Positions 40,517 through 58,265 are shown, numbered from the stretch's first letter. The stretch: 64,000 nucleotides of DNA from Galaxea fascicularis (GCA_948470475.1 OX419345.1:20755859-20819858), one strand, 5' to 3'. Notes: generated by a model not told the origin, from the sequence alone. Made by a program: numbers and translations.

Positions 40517-41699
40517 TTTCACGAATTTCTGATTCATTTTCGAGAAATAACGTATGGAAAAAGCTGCGTTTTGCCTTGCCGACACAAAGAAATCAACGTC
40601 TCGATATTAACACTGATAGAGGTGGATCACAATCACAATAGTGTAGCAAACTATCGATAATTTCTACCCTTTTAACATTTTAACTTCTTTGGAGAATAAA
40701 GAGACCTTTTTTACCCATCTTTGATCCTCAAGGTCACAATAATGGTAAAAAAGAAACTGAAAACAATCCACCTATTGTACTTAGAATGTTTAAGCATTTC
40801 ATTGCATTGGGTTTCTCAATAAGTTAATTAAATTCCATTGCACTGTGTTCCACAATACATGTATTGACCACTTCTCAGTTATTTCTTTAAGAATAAATAA
40901 ATACAGACATTCTTGAAAACTATCGCAATACTATTGCAATAGTACCTCCACTATTGTAATACTATCAAAATATCCATGTGGCCTATTGCAATACAGTTGC
41001 TGCGGACCTCTTCTTGGTAGTAATAACAATGTACTAAAATATTCTTTTTTCTTTATAGTGGATGTGAAATACTGTTCCTTATTTATTATCAGTGATTGGT
41101 TACCTGCCCTTAGTTATCGTGTATTTCTAATTTATTTTAACTACAGATAAGATTATTTATTGGTTGACAAAGTTTTCTTCCATCTAAGGTAGGAACCTAT
41201 CAGAGAAGATATATTAGCATATTTCAGTAGTATTTTATGTTTCATCTTATTTACAACTGTAAATGAATTAGTCTAATGTGAATCTGTATTACAATATGCA
41301 TCTTTATTCATTAAAAACACTTCCTTGAAAACTGTGGTGTATCAAGATGGACAAGTTTCATGTTTTGCTCCTGTAAGAACACTGTACAACTACTTTAAAA
41401 AGCTATTTTGAGAAGATATTACTCATCTGGTACAGTAATTTAAGAGGGCTTTATAACCTCAACCCCCCACCCCCCTTTAACAACTGAATATGTTTCCATT
41501 GTACACTATTTTTGACATTCCTGGGTTGACAACAGTGATTTGTTGCGGTGGTTGGCTTGACATGGCTCCCAGCGGTGTGTGAGAGCTAGTACAGGCCTAG
41601 GTTACCAGCCAAGACCATTGACCATATGTGACTCCAAATTTTAATGCTGACTAACAAGGAACTGAAAAGGAGTTCCTGCTTCATATTTACCCATGAATA

Positions 41700-41961
41700 T
41701 TGAAGGGGCTGGGAGCATAACCGACCTATGTCGAATTTTAGGTCATTTTTCGATTTTGCTCAGATTTGTCTGAATTGTTGCACATGAACTGTAATTTGAT
41801 TGTAAAACATTATCCAGTACTTTTTGAGTTTGGCCGAATTTGTACTGGACAATGTTTTACAACCAAATTACAGTTCATATGCAACAATTCGGACAAATAC
41901 AAGCAAAATCAAAAAACGACCTAAAATTCGACATAGGTCGGTTATGCTCTCAGCCCTTCAA
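41700..41961. repeat. Near-perfect fold-back element, 262 bp
   Basis: The left arm from TTGAAGGGGCTGGGAGCATA and the right arm ending TATGCTCTCAGCCCTTCAA are complementary over about 110 bp each with few mismatches. They are separated by a loop of roughly 25 bp around TTTGAGTTTGGCCGAAT. A transcript would form a long hairpin. Confidence 0.8.
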
Positions 41962-43981
41962 TTGCTCCCAGCACTGGCTGGTGGGAATGCACTTCTCAGT
42001 AATCATCTATGCACTGTTGTGCCTCTAGATCTCTCAGACCTGTCTAGGGAAGGCAGAGGGAGTCTGGCGATGAAGCCAAATGCAAAATAATTGAAAGCTA
42101 TTGAACAGTCTTGGAGTATTTTCACTTAACCAGTTTTTTTTTTGTGTGTGCCAGGTTAGGGCAAGGACAAAAGCTATTCCATAGCCTCCGCTCTGTTAGA
42201 TAATTAGTTCAGTTTTGTGAATAATGTTCAAGGGAATACAACAAAATGCATTCTATACAAATTTTATTACTTTAATATGTACATGATTACCTTAAATGTT
42301 CTTCCAAAAAGAATTAAAATAGTTGACATAATGCTCATGATTTAGGTTAATAGAAGTGCACAAGAATCAATCTTTAATTTGACTGTAAATTCTTCAAAAT
42401 AATCATAAGTAGGATTGAGAAGTGTAACAAAAAATGCTACCAATGATGAATCCAAAGAACTCACATCTTGCAAGTTGTTTCCACATGAAAATCTGAATCT
42501 GAAAAGTGAAGTGTTCTTCCCACAAACAGCTTGAATAAGGACTGAGTAAGTAACTGTTGCAGACTAATTTAACCCATTATCACTGAATGGCTAAATTTGT
42601 GCACAAGAAACCACTTAGCACTTGTGTAAAATACAGCCTGGGTGTAATTATACAAAATAATATTTTAAAGTAAAATATCAACAAGAATCTATAGCAGTGT
42701 TGACGATGAAAAGCCATCCATCCTGAAAAAATGCAGATGGCACACATAGAAAGTGTGCACTACTCAAAATGTAACCTGATATTTAAAACAAGTCCATTTT
42801 GCAAAGACAAATTGCCAACTTTTATTTCATCTGAGTTATTCCGTCAATTGAAACTTGCTGTAAAAATAATTAAGCCGATTTTAAGATAGAACATTGATAG
42901 AATATGAATGTTCATGCATGACAGCATAATACACAAAACTAATTTTGGATGTCAACGATTCTTCAGTACATACAATAAAAAAGAAAATTTATCACTAAAT
43001 GTATTCCCCGTAATACCCAAACCTATCTCCATTTGTGCTTTGTTACAAAAGATAGTAAAAATTCCCCCATCATTATATTACAATAATGATTCAGTTAAAT
43101 TCATGATTATGGAAGAATGTCACTAGCAATGGAGACTTATCGGTGGGGAGTGACCTAAGAGAAATTCAAAAACTTGCAATAATTCAGTGTTTCTTATATA
43201 CAACTGCTGAGATAATGATTGCTGCAACCCTCCTATTTCTGAGTCAGGTTTTTAAATGTTCCAGAAATGTAGGACGACCTTGATGAAATCTTGATAATGA
43301 GCACATCCACATGTCAATGTTTGGTTTTTGCAGCACACTGAATTGAGAATTGGAGGTTCAGATGGAAACACTCAAATTACCAGCAATGCCCTTAACACTA
43401 GCAAAGCCCAAAATGCAACCATGTTACATGCAAAATCATTGTTATAGTGTAGCAACCATGGGGGCACATTGGTGTCCCATGAGAAAGAACTTTTCGCAAA
43501 TTCATTTTAAAAATTCTTCAAACAAAATGGGTGATATTCCCTCAAAAACTGAAGTTAGTTTCCTGTATTGGCATGTACAGTGTAGCAGTTTGCATTTATG
43601 CCTTTGCAATGTAATCTGTTGAGATGTCCTTTCCAAAAGCATCCCATCAATTTCACAATAGTCCCCACCCAAAGAAAGCTTTACCAGTTGCATAGTAAAT
43701 ATTATGATTATGTCTACGGTTTGTCCCAAAATTACATGTACAATAAAGAAAAAAGAAAGAATTCAATACCATCAACAAACTAATTAAATCAAGTTATTGT
43801 CACACACACACAATAAGGAAAATGTTACATGGGGGCTTTTTTGTCTGTATTCCATTTTGTAAAATTGGACAACAGAAGTCCAAAATCTCTCATGTGTTCC
43901 ATTAAAGCTACTCTACAAAATAACTAAATTGTATGACAATATTATATTACAGTCCAAACTAAAGATACTATCATACATTTA

Positions 43982-48433
<4,452 letters not shown>

Positions 48434-49588
48434 AACCTACAAAGATTCCTTATCGTTTAATGAAACTAAAATATTCTTGGATATTTAGCAAGAGATTGGA
48501 CAGAGGACTCGATGGTTCAAGATTCTACAGACTACGGTATTCAATACAAAGATGGCGCCCCGAGAGAGTCTCCGCTGGCGGTGTTCTCGAGTTATGACGT
48601 CAAACCAGCACTTTGTTTGGATTGCGGGGTATGAAAGAGAATATTGGACTGGACTATGGGAACAAATTGGCTGATGTCGTAATATTTGTTCGCACTCAAC
48701 TTCCATAAATTGCTTAAAGCTCTTGACCTTATTACATCACTTTTATATTTTATTTCTCTATAATTTTTGTATGGAACCTGGCAGTCAACTTCTACTTACT
48801 TTCTGTCCTTTCAACTTATCACTGATCTGAAATGATGGATCTCTTTCTCAGAAATTAATAAGGGCATTTAAGGAAAATGAAATAAAAGTGACTTTAAAAA
48901 AAACAGAAGATGAAGACTTTCCTTTGTTAGATTATCAGTACATCATATTAGGTTGAAAAAAAAATAGGTTAAGGGTGCGGCACGTGACAGTTCGCCTGAG
49001 AGATCACTTGCATAAACGTGATTCGCTTCTGGTTTATTTTAAAACTTAGGGCTGGTTCACACTTTGACATAAGCATAAGAAAAAGATATGTGTGAACCGG
49101 GGTTACATAAGCATAAGCATAAGCACAAGGAATGGAAAAAGTTCCATTCCTTATGTTTGTGCCTATGCTCATACTTATATAGCCCCGGTTCACACATACA
49201 GTATATTTTTCTTATGTTTATGTTTACGCTTACGTGTTTATGTCAAAGTGTGAACCAGCCCTATGCGCAATTATGCATACGAAAGGTCAGTCATTTGCTG
49301 TTATTTGGTAAGCTTACAAAAATAATCCTGTGCCTCCATAAGAGCAGAGAACCTTGCATAACTCGCAGACCTCCATCGCCCCCCCCCCCCCCCCCCCTCC
49401 CTGCTCTCTCACAGTTTCCAGTTAGTAACCATGGTTGCTAAGGCCAGGCGCGGGCGGGCGGGACGACTGGAGCATGGAGGCGCAAGGCACGGGTACATAG
49501 CATGACTGTGCTGCCGAGCCTCTAGCCCGGTTTTTCACTTCATAGATCTACAGAAAAAGGTATTATTTCGTTTACAAAATCGATCAGC
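48434..49588. promoter_or_regulatory. Divergent intergenic region PP1 / C1QBP
   Basis: 1155 bp between start codons. Near PP1 lies ACAAAGATGGCGCC (48548-48561), YY1-like. It contains a fold-back MITE (49049-49261), a poly-C run of about 20 (49379-49398) and a GC-rich stretch (GGCGCGGGCGGGCGGGACG, 49447-49465) probably belonging to the C1QBP promoter. Confidence 0.5.
49049..49261. repeat. TA-flanked fold-back MITE with GGGCTGGTTCACAC ends
   Basis: TA|GGGCTGGTTCACACTTTGAC mirrors GTCAAAGTGTGAACCAGCCC|TA. Inside are runs of CATAAG units and their complement. 213 bp. Confidence 0.8.
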
Positions 49589-52500
49589 ATGTCACCGATT
49601 ACTGGGGTAGTAAGATTGTTTTCCAGAAGGACCACAAGGCTATTATCCAGCAGAAATGCTGCAAATAACTTTATAGGTTCGTGTCGTTCTCGGTCAGTTT
49701 TCGCAGCTACTACACGTGGTGCCTCACAGAATCCTGCACTTTTCGTCTCGTGTGCCTGTTCCAAAGTTTGTGTCTGTGAAGCGCATAAATACACACAAGG
49801 TTGGTATTCTACATTGGTGTATAGTACTGTTACTTCTTGCAACTCCTCTGGGATCTTCACTGAGATCATCCTCGGGGCTGTTTTTAGTGAACAGTAGGTT
49901 TTGCCATTAAATTGGAATACGTGAGCTTATAGAATGTTGTTTGAATAAGTAGCAGACTTCATAGTCAAGTAAACTTACTTTCAACTTCTACTTCAAAAAC
50001 CACAGCAACATGTTAAATAAACCAGCTTTACATGGTAACTGTTTCCTTGGCTGTTTTCAACTCTCCCAGAATTCTGAAATAATGGGACAGCCAATTAAGA
50101 GAGGTATAAGTAGCAGGTAGAATTAAGGGATCTTTTGTACTAAAGGCAGATAATTTTATATTGACGATATATTGGCTGACATGTTGATCAACACTTGGCC
50201 AACATGTGGCCAGTATGTCGATCAACTCTCAGCTGATATGTTGATTTATATCGGTCGATATGTTGGTTGAGATGCGTGTTGGTTGATAGCCACCAACGTT
50301 GGCCAATACTCTACCATCTCTACCAACACGTTTTTTTCACTGCAGAGGCTAAGGTAAAAATGCAAAATGTTATTGCATGCAAATTAGCATGGATAATTTT
50401 TATTCCCATTTTGTCAAGTAACAGGAGAATATCTGGAAAGAGTGAACCTCTTTCAGAGAATGAGGTTTGCTTTCAACGGAGAATTCTAAATAGAAGCCGG
50501 AGAGTTCTCCAATCTCCAATGCTTAATGAACACTCTGCATAGGACCAAACATCAACAGTTTCTAGTACTGTAATGGTAGAAGTGTCAACCTATTCTCAGA
50601 AAATGTTTTTTAAAGTATGCATCAGAATCCTTAGTACAGTACAGATCATGTCAGACCATCCAGCATTTCTCACGCATCTTCTACAGAAAGTTGTACAATG
50701 GCATTGTGGTTTTAGGTGACAGACTCAACAGCAGACCAATAATACATAAATCTACCAGAAATTTGCTTTTTGGAACAATATTATACAAGAAAGTTTCCAA
50801 ATTATTTATTCTTTTGCTTTGAACTTTCTTGGATTGCATGCAACAGAAAAGCTTTGGGCTCTTGTTTGCAAATCTTTCCCCAAGACTCTCGCACTGCCAT
50901 CCACCATCTATAAAGTTTGAGAATCTCACGACTAAGTTGTAAGCACTGAACGTGTTGTTAATAAAGTCTGACTAATAATTTAAGTTCAACCTCTGAATCA
51001 ATCAAATTAAGTATTAAGTTCGGAACATGGAGAGTTAGCCATGAACTTGGGCTTATTTTCAACTCATTTTTCCCCAAAAAGCAACAAGTAAGGCTTCAAT
51101 TTCTCTCTTAAGATCACGGTAAATTACAGCCTCTGACACAGCTCTATGCTGTTTTTCTGTAAGTTTATTGACAATGACCCACATTGGTTCACCTGCTGGG
51201 TTAAAGAGGCTCTTGTCACAAGACCTCACCTGACAACATCATTAGGGATTTGTTCTGATGAAGGGCTAATGCTTGAAACATCAGCTTTTAAAATCCCTAT
51301 ATGGTGGTCAATTTTCATCATTAAGTCTGTTGGTAAAACCAAATTTTTATGTACAATTCCCCCAATGATGCAGCTTCTTTAGAAATTACCCCCTTTATTA
51401 ATTGGAGATGGTTAAATTGAATTCTTTAGAACTTGAGTGCCCACCATGAAACAACACATAAGCTAATCAAGGCACATGTATACCTGACCATGGTGTGGCT
51501 GAAGTGTCATGATCCTCATCTAAGTGACTAGATCATGTAACAAACAATCATCTCAGCTATAAAAAATGTAGTTGTAATGATCAGTTTATTTTACTGTCAT
51601 GTCTCAGGGCTCCATTTTAGTCATTCATCAGAACAGCACCCAGTATTATTTGCACATTTCTCTTCAGCTGACAGTGAACTGATGAGCTTCCTGAAAGAAG
51701 AAATACAACATGAAAAAGATGCGTCTTCTAAAGTACCATCATCAAAGTTATTTGAGGTAACACTGAACTTAGCAGAGGTGCTGAAGCTCCCTTTCACTCC
51801 CACAATCTCAATATTAGTTTCTCCTTACTGTCTCCCATACAGTGCTTATAATGTTAATTCTGAGAATTTGGTGTTAAATCAAACAATATCCCCAAGTTGA
51901 TATTTTCTTTTTTGCAAGGAGAAATATATTATTGGGTTAAAATACTGCTTAACCTAGAAGAGGTTCAGGATCTGGAGATGATAGTTAATGTTTTATGTTC
52001 ACTTTTTGATGTGGCCATTTAGGTATATTTTATTTTCGTCAGGCCAAGTTAGATGGGACTCATGTCAGTCTAGAGCGGGAGCACAATGGGGAAAAGTGAG
52101 TTACTGATTTTGGTTATATACAGTTTTTTCAAGTATCCATCCTTCCATAATTTGTTATGATTTCTAAAATGTTGACAAGAAAGGGGTAAGGGAAGGAAGA
52201 ATGAGTGAATGGAAGACAGCGAGGAAAGGTAAGAGGGGAGGGGTGGGTGGTGGAGACGAAAGAGGGTGGGGGAAGGTAAAGGGGGAGAGGAGGGGGAGAG
52301 AGGAGTTAGAATGGAAGAAAGGGAAGTGGAAAGGTAGGAAGGAAGTACAATATCATCCTAATCTGAGTTTAACCATACAAGGTGCTTTTATTTTCATTTG
52401 AAGGGGTGCCTAGAAAAAAGCCCCAAGTGACTTGTGATAAACTGCCAGATTCTCCTTCCAAATCACCTTGTGTTTGCTTGTGAATCACAAGGAGAATTTG

Positions 52501-54405
52501 AAATTACTTCAAAAGTCAGTTGGGGCCTTACTCCGTGCATCTTTTCATTTCGGAAAACTGTACAATATATTGAAATTAAGAGTGCTATGGTATTAAGTTC
52601 ACACATGTAGCTTTATGGCGCTCAGATTTGTAATATGTGTGTGAAAATGCATTGATTATCATCCAGTCTCATCAGTACTTTTGCCTTGTTTTCAGAATTG
52701 TATTGTCATTTGATCTTAATGAGAATATCAACCAAGACGAGGGAGGTGCTGACACCACTGCTGCTGAGGTGGATGATGAGGAGGCTTTTATAGGAAAGGT
52801 ACAAACTGTGCAATAGACCACTTTCATAAATAGTGGCCAATTTGTTACTCTTTTGTATATGTTACAGGTTAAATTTGATCTCAGGTCATTTTTTATTTAA
52901 CCTAGGTCAAAATAAAATCCCTTTGTCTCCTAACCCTAATTATTCATGAGAAGACAAAGGAATTTCATTTTGACCTAGGTTAAATCAAAATGACCTGAGA
53001 TCAAATTTAACCTGTAACATATATATTATAATTAGCCCAACTAGCCTTGTTTTAGAATAAAAATTCTTTTGAATTTTGCACATCCTAGCAAGGCTAGTAG
53101 AGCTCATTAGCATGAAAATAAAAGAATATTTTGTTTGGCTGTCATTATGAAAGAGGTCTATATAGTGTAAGTTGATGTTTACAGTTTATGTAATTTGGAA
53201 GCAAGACAATTGATTATTGAATGGTATTGTAACAAAATAATAAAGCTCACTGCTTTTTTTTAATGTTACCAGATTGTGTCGTATCCACTGTTCACTGTGG
53301 AAATCACAAAGAAAACTGTAAGTGGCAAGGACACTATTTATTTGTCAAGTTTATTTCATACCTGTCTTTCTCTGGAAGCTTCAAAACTACAGTACACTCA
53401 ACATTATTACCATCTGTCATACATGATGTGGTTTAAATGCTTTTGTGTTCAAAATTTTCATTTTAATTTTTTTGTCTTATGTTAACTAATGCAGTCTGAA
53501 GCAAACAACATCACTTACAACTGCTGTGGTTGTCTGTGGACTATCCAACTGACAAACATCTTTCCCTCTCTCTTTCAATTCTGATGTTGTCTTCTTGTTT
53601 TTTGTTTCAATAATTGTTTTGCTAGGGCCACACATTAAAGTTTTACTGTGAGTTCAACACTGACTTAAGTGATGATTTTGTCTCTGATGGTGAGGGAGAG
53701 GTTGAAAGAGCAGTACCAGAAATGGTGCATATTATCAATGTGGCAGTTATGGACAGCCCTGGCAAGGACAAAAAGAAAACTATCTACTGTGCTGAAACAG
53801 AAAACATGGATAGTGTGAGTAGCAACAGCTGATTAATGGAACCTAAATTACTAGTGAAACAGGTTACCAGTAATATCCAGACTTACTAGGACAACCAAAA
53901 TACTCCAGAAAGTAGTAGGGTTGGATAATAATGACATCAACATTGTCATATCAACCCCTAGCAGAGTTGTTATTACACGCCAGGACCTGGGTGTTGGCAT
54001 GCATATACTTTAACCCTTTTAGTGACCTATATTAACATGTATATTCTCCCTATAGTTCTCACATATTTCATCTGTTTCATATAGGGAGAATCTGTGTAAA
54101 TGTCCATTCAACTGGTTCCTGATCATTTCCTGTATTCTCATGCCCTGTGTTGACCAAATAGTAGCATAGTTAGGAGATGTTAAATGGTGGTTACTATTGG
54201 AATGTAAATGGTTTAAGTCTTCAGAGTTGTAGCATTCCTTCCTTTCATTCAACAGAACCTGTATGTAATGCTGTTGAACATGTTGGCTGAAAGAGGGGTT
54301 GATAATGAGTTTTGTCAGTGGCTTCTTGACTACAGCACAGCCCAAGAACAGCAACACTATATCAAGTTTTTGGAAGATTTGCAAGACTTTGTCAAGCTTC
54401 AATAA
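49589..54405 (+). CDS. C1QBP: C1q-binding protein p32 (MAM33 family), 7 exons
   Basis: Exons: 49589-49799, 51668-51756, 52043-52095, 52696-52798, 53273-53317, 53626-53814, 54256-54405; 840 nt, 279 aa (282 in human). Exon 1 encodes an Arg/Ser-rich mitochondrial presequence (VRLFSRRTTRLLSSRNAANN) and a Cys-rich stretch at about residues 54-65 where human p32 has CACGCGCG. The mature part starts near ADSELMSFLKEEI and is strongly acidic (NQDEGGADTTAAEVDDEEAF). It contains the MAM33 strands FTVEITKK and TLKFYCEF and ends LAERGVDNEFCQWLLDYST..YIKFLEDLQDFVKLQ, the conserved C-terminal helix. p32 forms a doughnut-shaped trimer in the matrix and supports mitochondrial translation; other reported partners are many. 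Exon 1 was found by its phase match with exon 2. Confidence 0.93.
52170..52346 (+). repeat. Polypurine tract
   Basis: About 175 bp that are almost only A and G on this strand, with several G-runs (GGGGAGGGGTGGG, AAAGGGGGAGAGGAGGGGG). In C1QBP intron 3. Confidence 0.8.
52865..53014. repeat. TA-flanked fold-back MITE, CAGGTTAAATTTGATC family
   Basis: TA|CAGGTTAAATTTGATCTCAG mirrors CTGAGATCAAATTTAACCTG|TA; inner arms CCTAGGTCAAAATAAAATCC and its complement. 150 bp, in C1QBP intron 4. A decayed relative with TTTGTCTCCTAACCCTAAT is near 8080-8190. Confidence 0.8.
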
Positions 54406-56287
54406 TCCGCAGAAGTAAGAAATTCAACATTTGTCAAGACCACCTCTGAAAGACATGTCTGGGCAAATCCGTCCTTACAACTGCAGAATATTTGGAGGTT
54501 TTAAGTGATTTTGCAGAAAGACTAAAGTACTGGTTCATGAACTTTTTATTTCTATGTCAGTTGTTGGTGTTGTAAAGGGTACAAGAAGAACTTGAAGAAC
54601 AAATCACACTCTAGAGGAAAAATGACTTTATTCTTTCCATAACTTTGAGCATTTCAACTTATGTAGGATAGATCCTTTTCCCTTCAAGGAGATTTATTCT
54701 TTTTTTATCTCAGTCCTTGGCTAACTATTGTTATGTAAGTTTTGTAAAGTAGAAACTCGACAGTACACAGTAATGGCAGGCTCAAGGAACTACACTGTAC
54801 TGTGTACAATACTAAATTTAAACTCTTCCCCTAAAGCCCTGGGCCCAGTTGTTCGAAAGCCGATTAACGCAAATCCAGGATTAAAAGTTAATCAAGGAGC
54901 TTATTTCTCTGTCCCCAAACATTGTTCAATGCCGATATTCTGCAAAATTTTAGATTAGGGGAAGTCAATCCTGGAAAACAAAAATCAGCGAAAACAACTT
55001 TCATCCTGAATAGTTAAAAACCACAACCAAAGTTTACGCTAATCCTGGATTATGTTAATCGGCTTTCGAACAACCGGGCCCTGGTAATCAGTTCTCGACC
55101 AACATGACAGTAACCCATATTTTACAACAAGGTTTCTGCAGAAGTTACAGTCAGAATTCAGGCACCTTTGTGATTTTCATCAGCTTAGGGATGGCTAGAT
55201 TTATGACTGCATAAATAATAAAACTAACTTTATGACTTGTGTAATAACCTGTCTGCTGTGAGGCCTAAATATATAGTGCCATATTAAAATCACTGATACT
55301 GCTTTTCCAGTCTACTTTGGCATCACTTATTCAAAACTCTCATCAAGGACTTTATACATGTAGGTAACAACAACAATAGTTTATTTACATTTACATTCTT
55401 ACATAACATAATGTTTTCTATATTAGTCTAGGGTTTTCATTAATTGCTTAAGAAAGTGGATCAACAATAACAATGTTTGTCTCAATGAGCTCTTGGTCTC
55501 TTCAAAAGCAGAGTACATATTCGTACCTGCGTCCTGCTTTTTATTATGTTCTCAAAGATTCACTGACTTTCTTTGACTGTTAGTTTTTCCTCAGACCCTA
55601 CATGCTCTCTGGAATGTATACAAAATTTAATATTGAACTCCAATCAAAATCAGGAGTAGCCATTTTGCTTGTAGGATCCAATATGCACTACATAGCCCAT
55701 TTCTTCTTCTGACTTTTATTGCAAGATTTCTTTCAAATTTTCAATGGACTGAATGCACTGGCAGTAAACAGAAAACTCAATAACTTATTCATTTCCTTCA
55801 TCTGCTTACAAGGGTTGGTGCAAAAGACTGATGTACATACCCTCTGCATGGTGCCTTTCAAAGTGGTTTTAAAAGTTTCCTAGATATAACTCCATTCTGA
55901 ACTCTGCCTTTGACCTCATGTAATTGGGCAGTGCTCAGCAATGTCTATACATTCTTCCTTTTTTGTGAGTGATCCAAACATACAAGAGATGCCTCACAAC
56001 ACGGCAGCATTTCATCATCCTATGCATCTTTCTTTTACAACAAAATATGAGCTCAAAACTATTTTCAGAGGCTGGCCTGAATTACTGCCATCTCCTCCTG
56101 TCACTTGGAGCATGGATGAAATGATTGAGAGAAGAAAATGACCCTCTCTCTCTCAACCCATGTCTTCAAATTCTCTTTGTGTTGGAGTTCGTTGAATACA
56201 GGTTAAAAACAAAACTAAAAAAATCCATCAATATTGGTCTTGACGATCGACTGAAACCACTGAAGATTGTTGGTTCTTTTTCTTCAT
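54406..56287. other. Convergent 3' region of C1QBP and PRKRIP1
   Basis: 1.9 kb with 3' UTR sequence and the fold-back element 54841-55081. No coding exon recognised; the short frame 55941-56141 has no known features. Confidence 0.5.
54841..55081. repeat. Fold-back MITE, GGGCCCAGTTGTTCGAAAGC family
   Basis: The left end GGGCCCAGTTGTTCGAAAGC and the right end GCTTTCGAACAACCGGGCCC are inverted copies with inner arms CGATTAACGCAAATCC / GCTAATCCTGGATTATGTTA. 241 bp. The ends resemble the smaller element at 10296-10414. Confidence 0.8.
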
Positions 56288-58265
56288 TCACTGTCCACCA
56301 ATTATAAAGTGTGGCTCTTCATCAGTGTCATTCTCATCATCATCATTATCACTGCTTTCACCTCGTCTTTGATCACCTTTATCTTAGGAGACAAACAAAA
56401 TACACCAGATAACAAAAGTTTTTTCTGTTACAAAATGTATTCTATTCTATCCAGAACCCAAGGGTAAAAGAACTCCGGGTAAGTAATATCAACAACATCT
56501 TTTGATGCCTTGTGAATCGCATTTGTAGTACTTTTATCTGTTTTCACATTGCACTGAAATAGAAATAAGGGTATCACAGAACAACCAGAGAACTATCTGC
56601 ATAATGATAAGAGTAACTGTGCACTGGGCTCACACATCAAGGCCAACAGAAGGTATTGAGCTTAAATAATTCATGCTTTTTTTCACAAAATGCAAACCAA
56701 GGACAATGAGTTGATATTAAAAGACAAGGTGACAACTCACCAGCTTCATCTTTCTCTTCAACTTTCGTCTGTTTAGCACCTAACTTTTTCTGTTTCTTTC
56801 TTTGTCTGAAGGAAATAAAAGATTGATTTATGAGGAGTTACATGAAATAAAGCATTGTCAGAACTCTAAAGGTGTAACCAAGTGTTGATTGGCCCAGATT
56901 GAAGGTCAAAACAGTACTAATCTCACCAAAGACAAAGACAAAATTTTTCAGTCAGTCCAGGGTACATCAGAATGACGATCCACACCAGAGTGACACAACC
57001 AAGCAACAGTTATGGGGCAGTGAAAAAAAAACATGATAGACTATGTCTAACCTATGCTCCACTGGGGAAGAAAGTTAAAAACCATGTCAGTTTACAAATT
57101 TGAAATTGTCAAAACAGTGATCACCTTTTAGCTCGCTTCTTTGCTGTTTTTTCTTCTGCTTGCGTCTTATTTTCTTCAAGCTTCTTGTGATATTTTTCAT
57201 CAAGTTCATTCTGAGTAGAAAAGAAACAGGTTACTAACCCTAAATACCTGACAACCTGCAAAAAGTCTTTTAGTGATGTCCAATGATGCTTACACTGATG
57301 GCTATAGGTTTCAGCGCCATCTTGTTTGGATAGACAAGCATGTTGGAAATGACTGTTTGTATGGGAGTAAAATCCTTTGCTCAGCGACTAAAATATATAC
57401 ATTTTTCTTCATTCAAGGTTTTGACATTGGACTCCTATACAAACCCTGTTATTTCTGACAGGCTTGCCCACTCAACAAGATGGCAGCAAAAACTGTCATA
57501 AGGCCTATTATTTTTTGCTCTCAGCCTACACACCTTTTCTGCCACCTTCTCAATAAAGGCCACTCTGTTATACTCTCTCCTTCTTGTCGCACGATAAACA
57601 TGGAACTCCCCACTGCCAGCTCCAGCACTGGAACCTAGGAAAAACAAACTTTGCCTTTCTATGTCCTCTTCAATTTATGCAATGGCCTCAACACATGTAA
57701 ACAGAGTCAGCATGGCCAAGGGTACTCTCATATGTAAGTTACATTGCCAATGCTTGTGTTCTTTCATTTGGTCACGTGACTTTCATATTTGGCAAAATTC
57801 AATCAATTACAGATGTCAGCTCAGAAAGATATATTATCAAATATCGAAGGTTGTAAGTTTGCTCGTTGTACCAAGTACCAGTAAGCTTTCTGTCCGGTTC
57901 TTTTATTATTTGCGCTTCCTTAACAACATATTGTTTTAAACAAAAAAAAATTAAGTACTTACCCATTACAAAGCGAATAAATTCCGGAGCCTCTCCTGGC
58001 TTCCACTGTTTTGGGCGGTCAGGTAATGGAACTGTTTTATCCTGTCAAATGAACCAAAATGTGCGTGCAGTTGAAATGATTTGTTTACTTCATTTAAGTG
58101 GTTCTATCCACTTTATTGACCAAAAAGGTTCAGAACTTCACGGCTTACAGGATCCTTCATAAGTTTATCCAGCTTTCTCTTCTGTATTTCTGTCGCAGAA
58201 CGAGGAATAACTGGTTTATCAGACAATTTTTCCTTAGTACTTCCATTCTTCTCCTGGTCCGCCAT
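56288..58265 (-). CDS. PRKRIP1: PRKR-interacting protein 1, 6 exons
   Basis: Exons in transcript order: 58265-58149, 58041-57963, 57634-57534, 57210-57125, 56805-56741, 56382-56288; 543 nt, 180 aa (184 in human). The diagnostic motif [20 protein letters not shown] (about residues 67-86) is nearly the same as in vertebrates. It is preceded by [23 protein letters not shown] and followed by a long, highly charged helix ([40 protein letters not shown]). The acidic C-terminus ends [11 protein letters not shown]. The family protein is a nuclear component of the catalytic spliceosome, where the long helix spans the complex, and the vertebrate form was first described as binding the kinase PKR. The last acceptor offers two in-frame choices 6 nt apart; the one after CTCCTAAG is used here. 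It starts 95 bp from USP30. Confidence 0.95.

Larger units (their letters stand above)
39051..43981. other. Repeat-rich spacer between convergent ankyrin gene and PP1
   Basis: 4.9 kb without a recognisable coding exon. Contains a GTAGGCGGC-family repeat (39785-39970), half of a fold-back element (40392-40516), the complete fold-back (41700-41961), A/T-rich stretches with repeated CTATTGCAATA units (about 40915-41000), and the 3' UTRs of both flanking genes. Confidence 0.5.

Noticed and set aside
49379..49398. Poly-C run as a possible regulatory element
   Set aside because: Simple homopolymer; length is also prone to sequencing error, so no function is claimed.
49540..49869. 109-aa open frame on the - strand
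   Set aside because: It lies opposite C1QBP exon 1, which has a clear mitochondrial presequence and joins in phase to exon 2. The - strand frame resembles no family I know.
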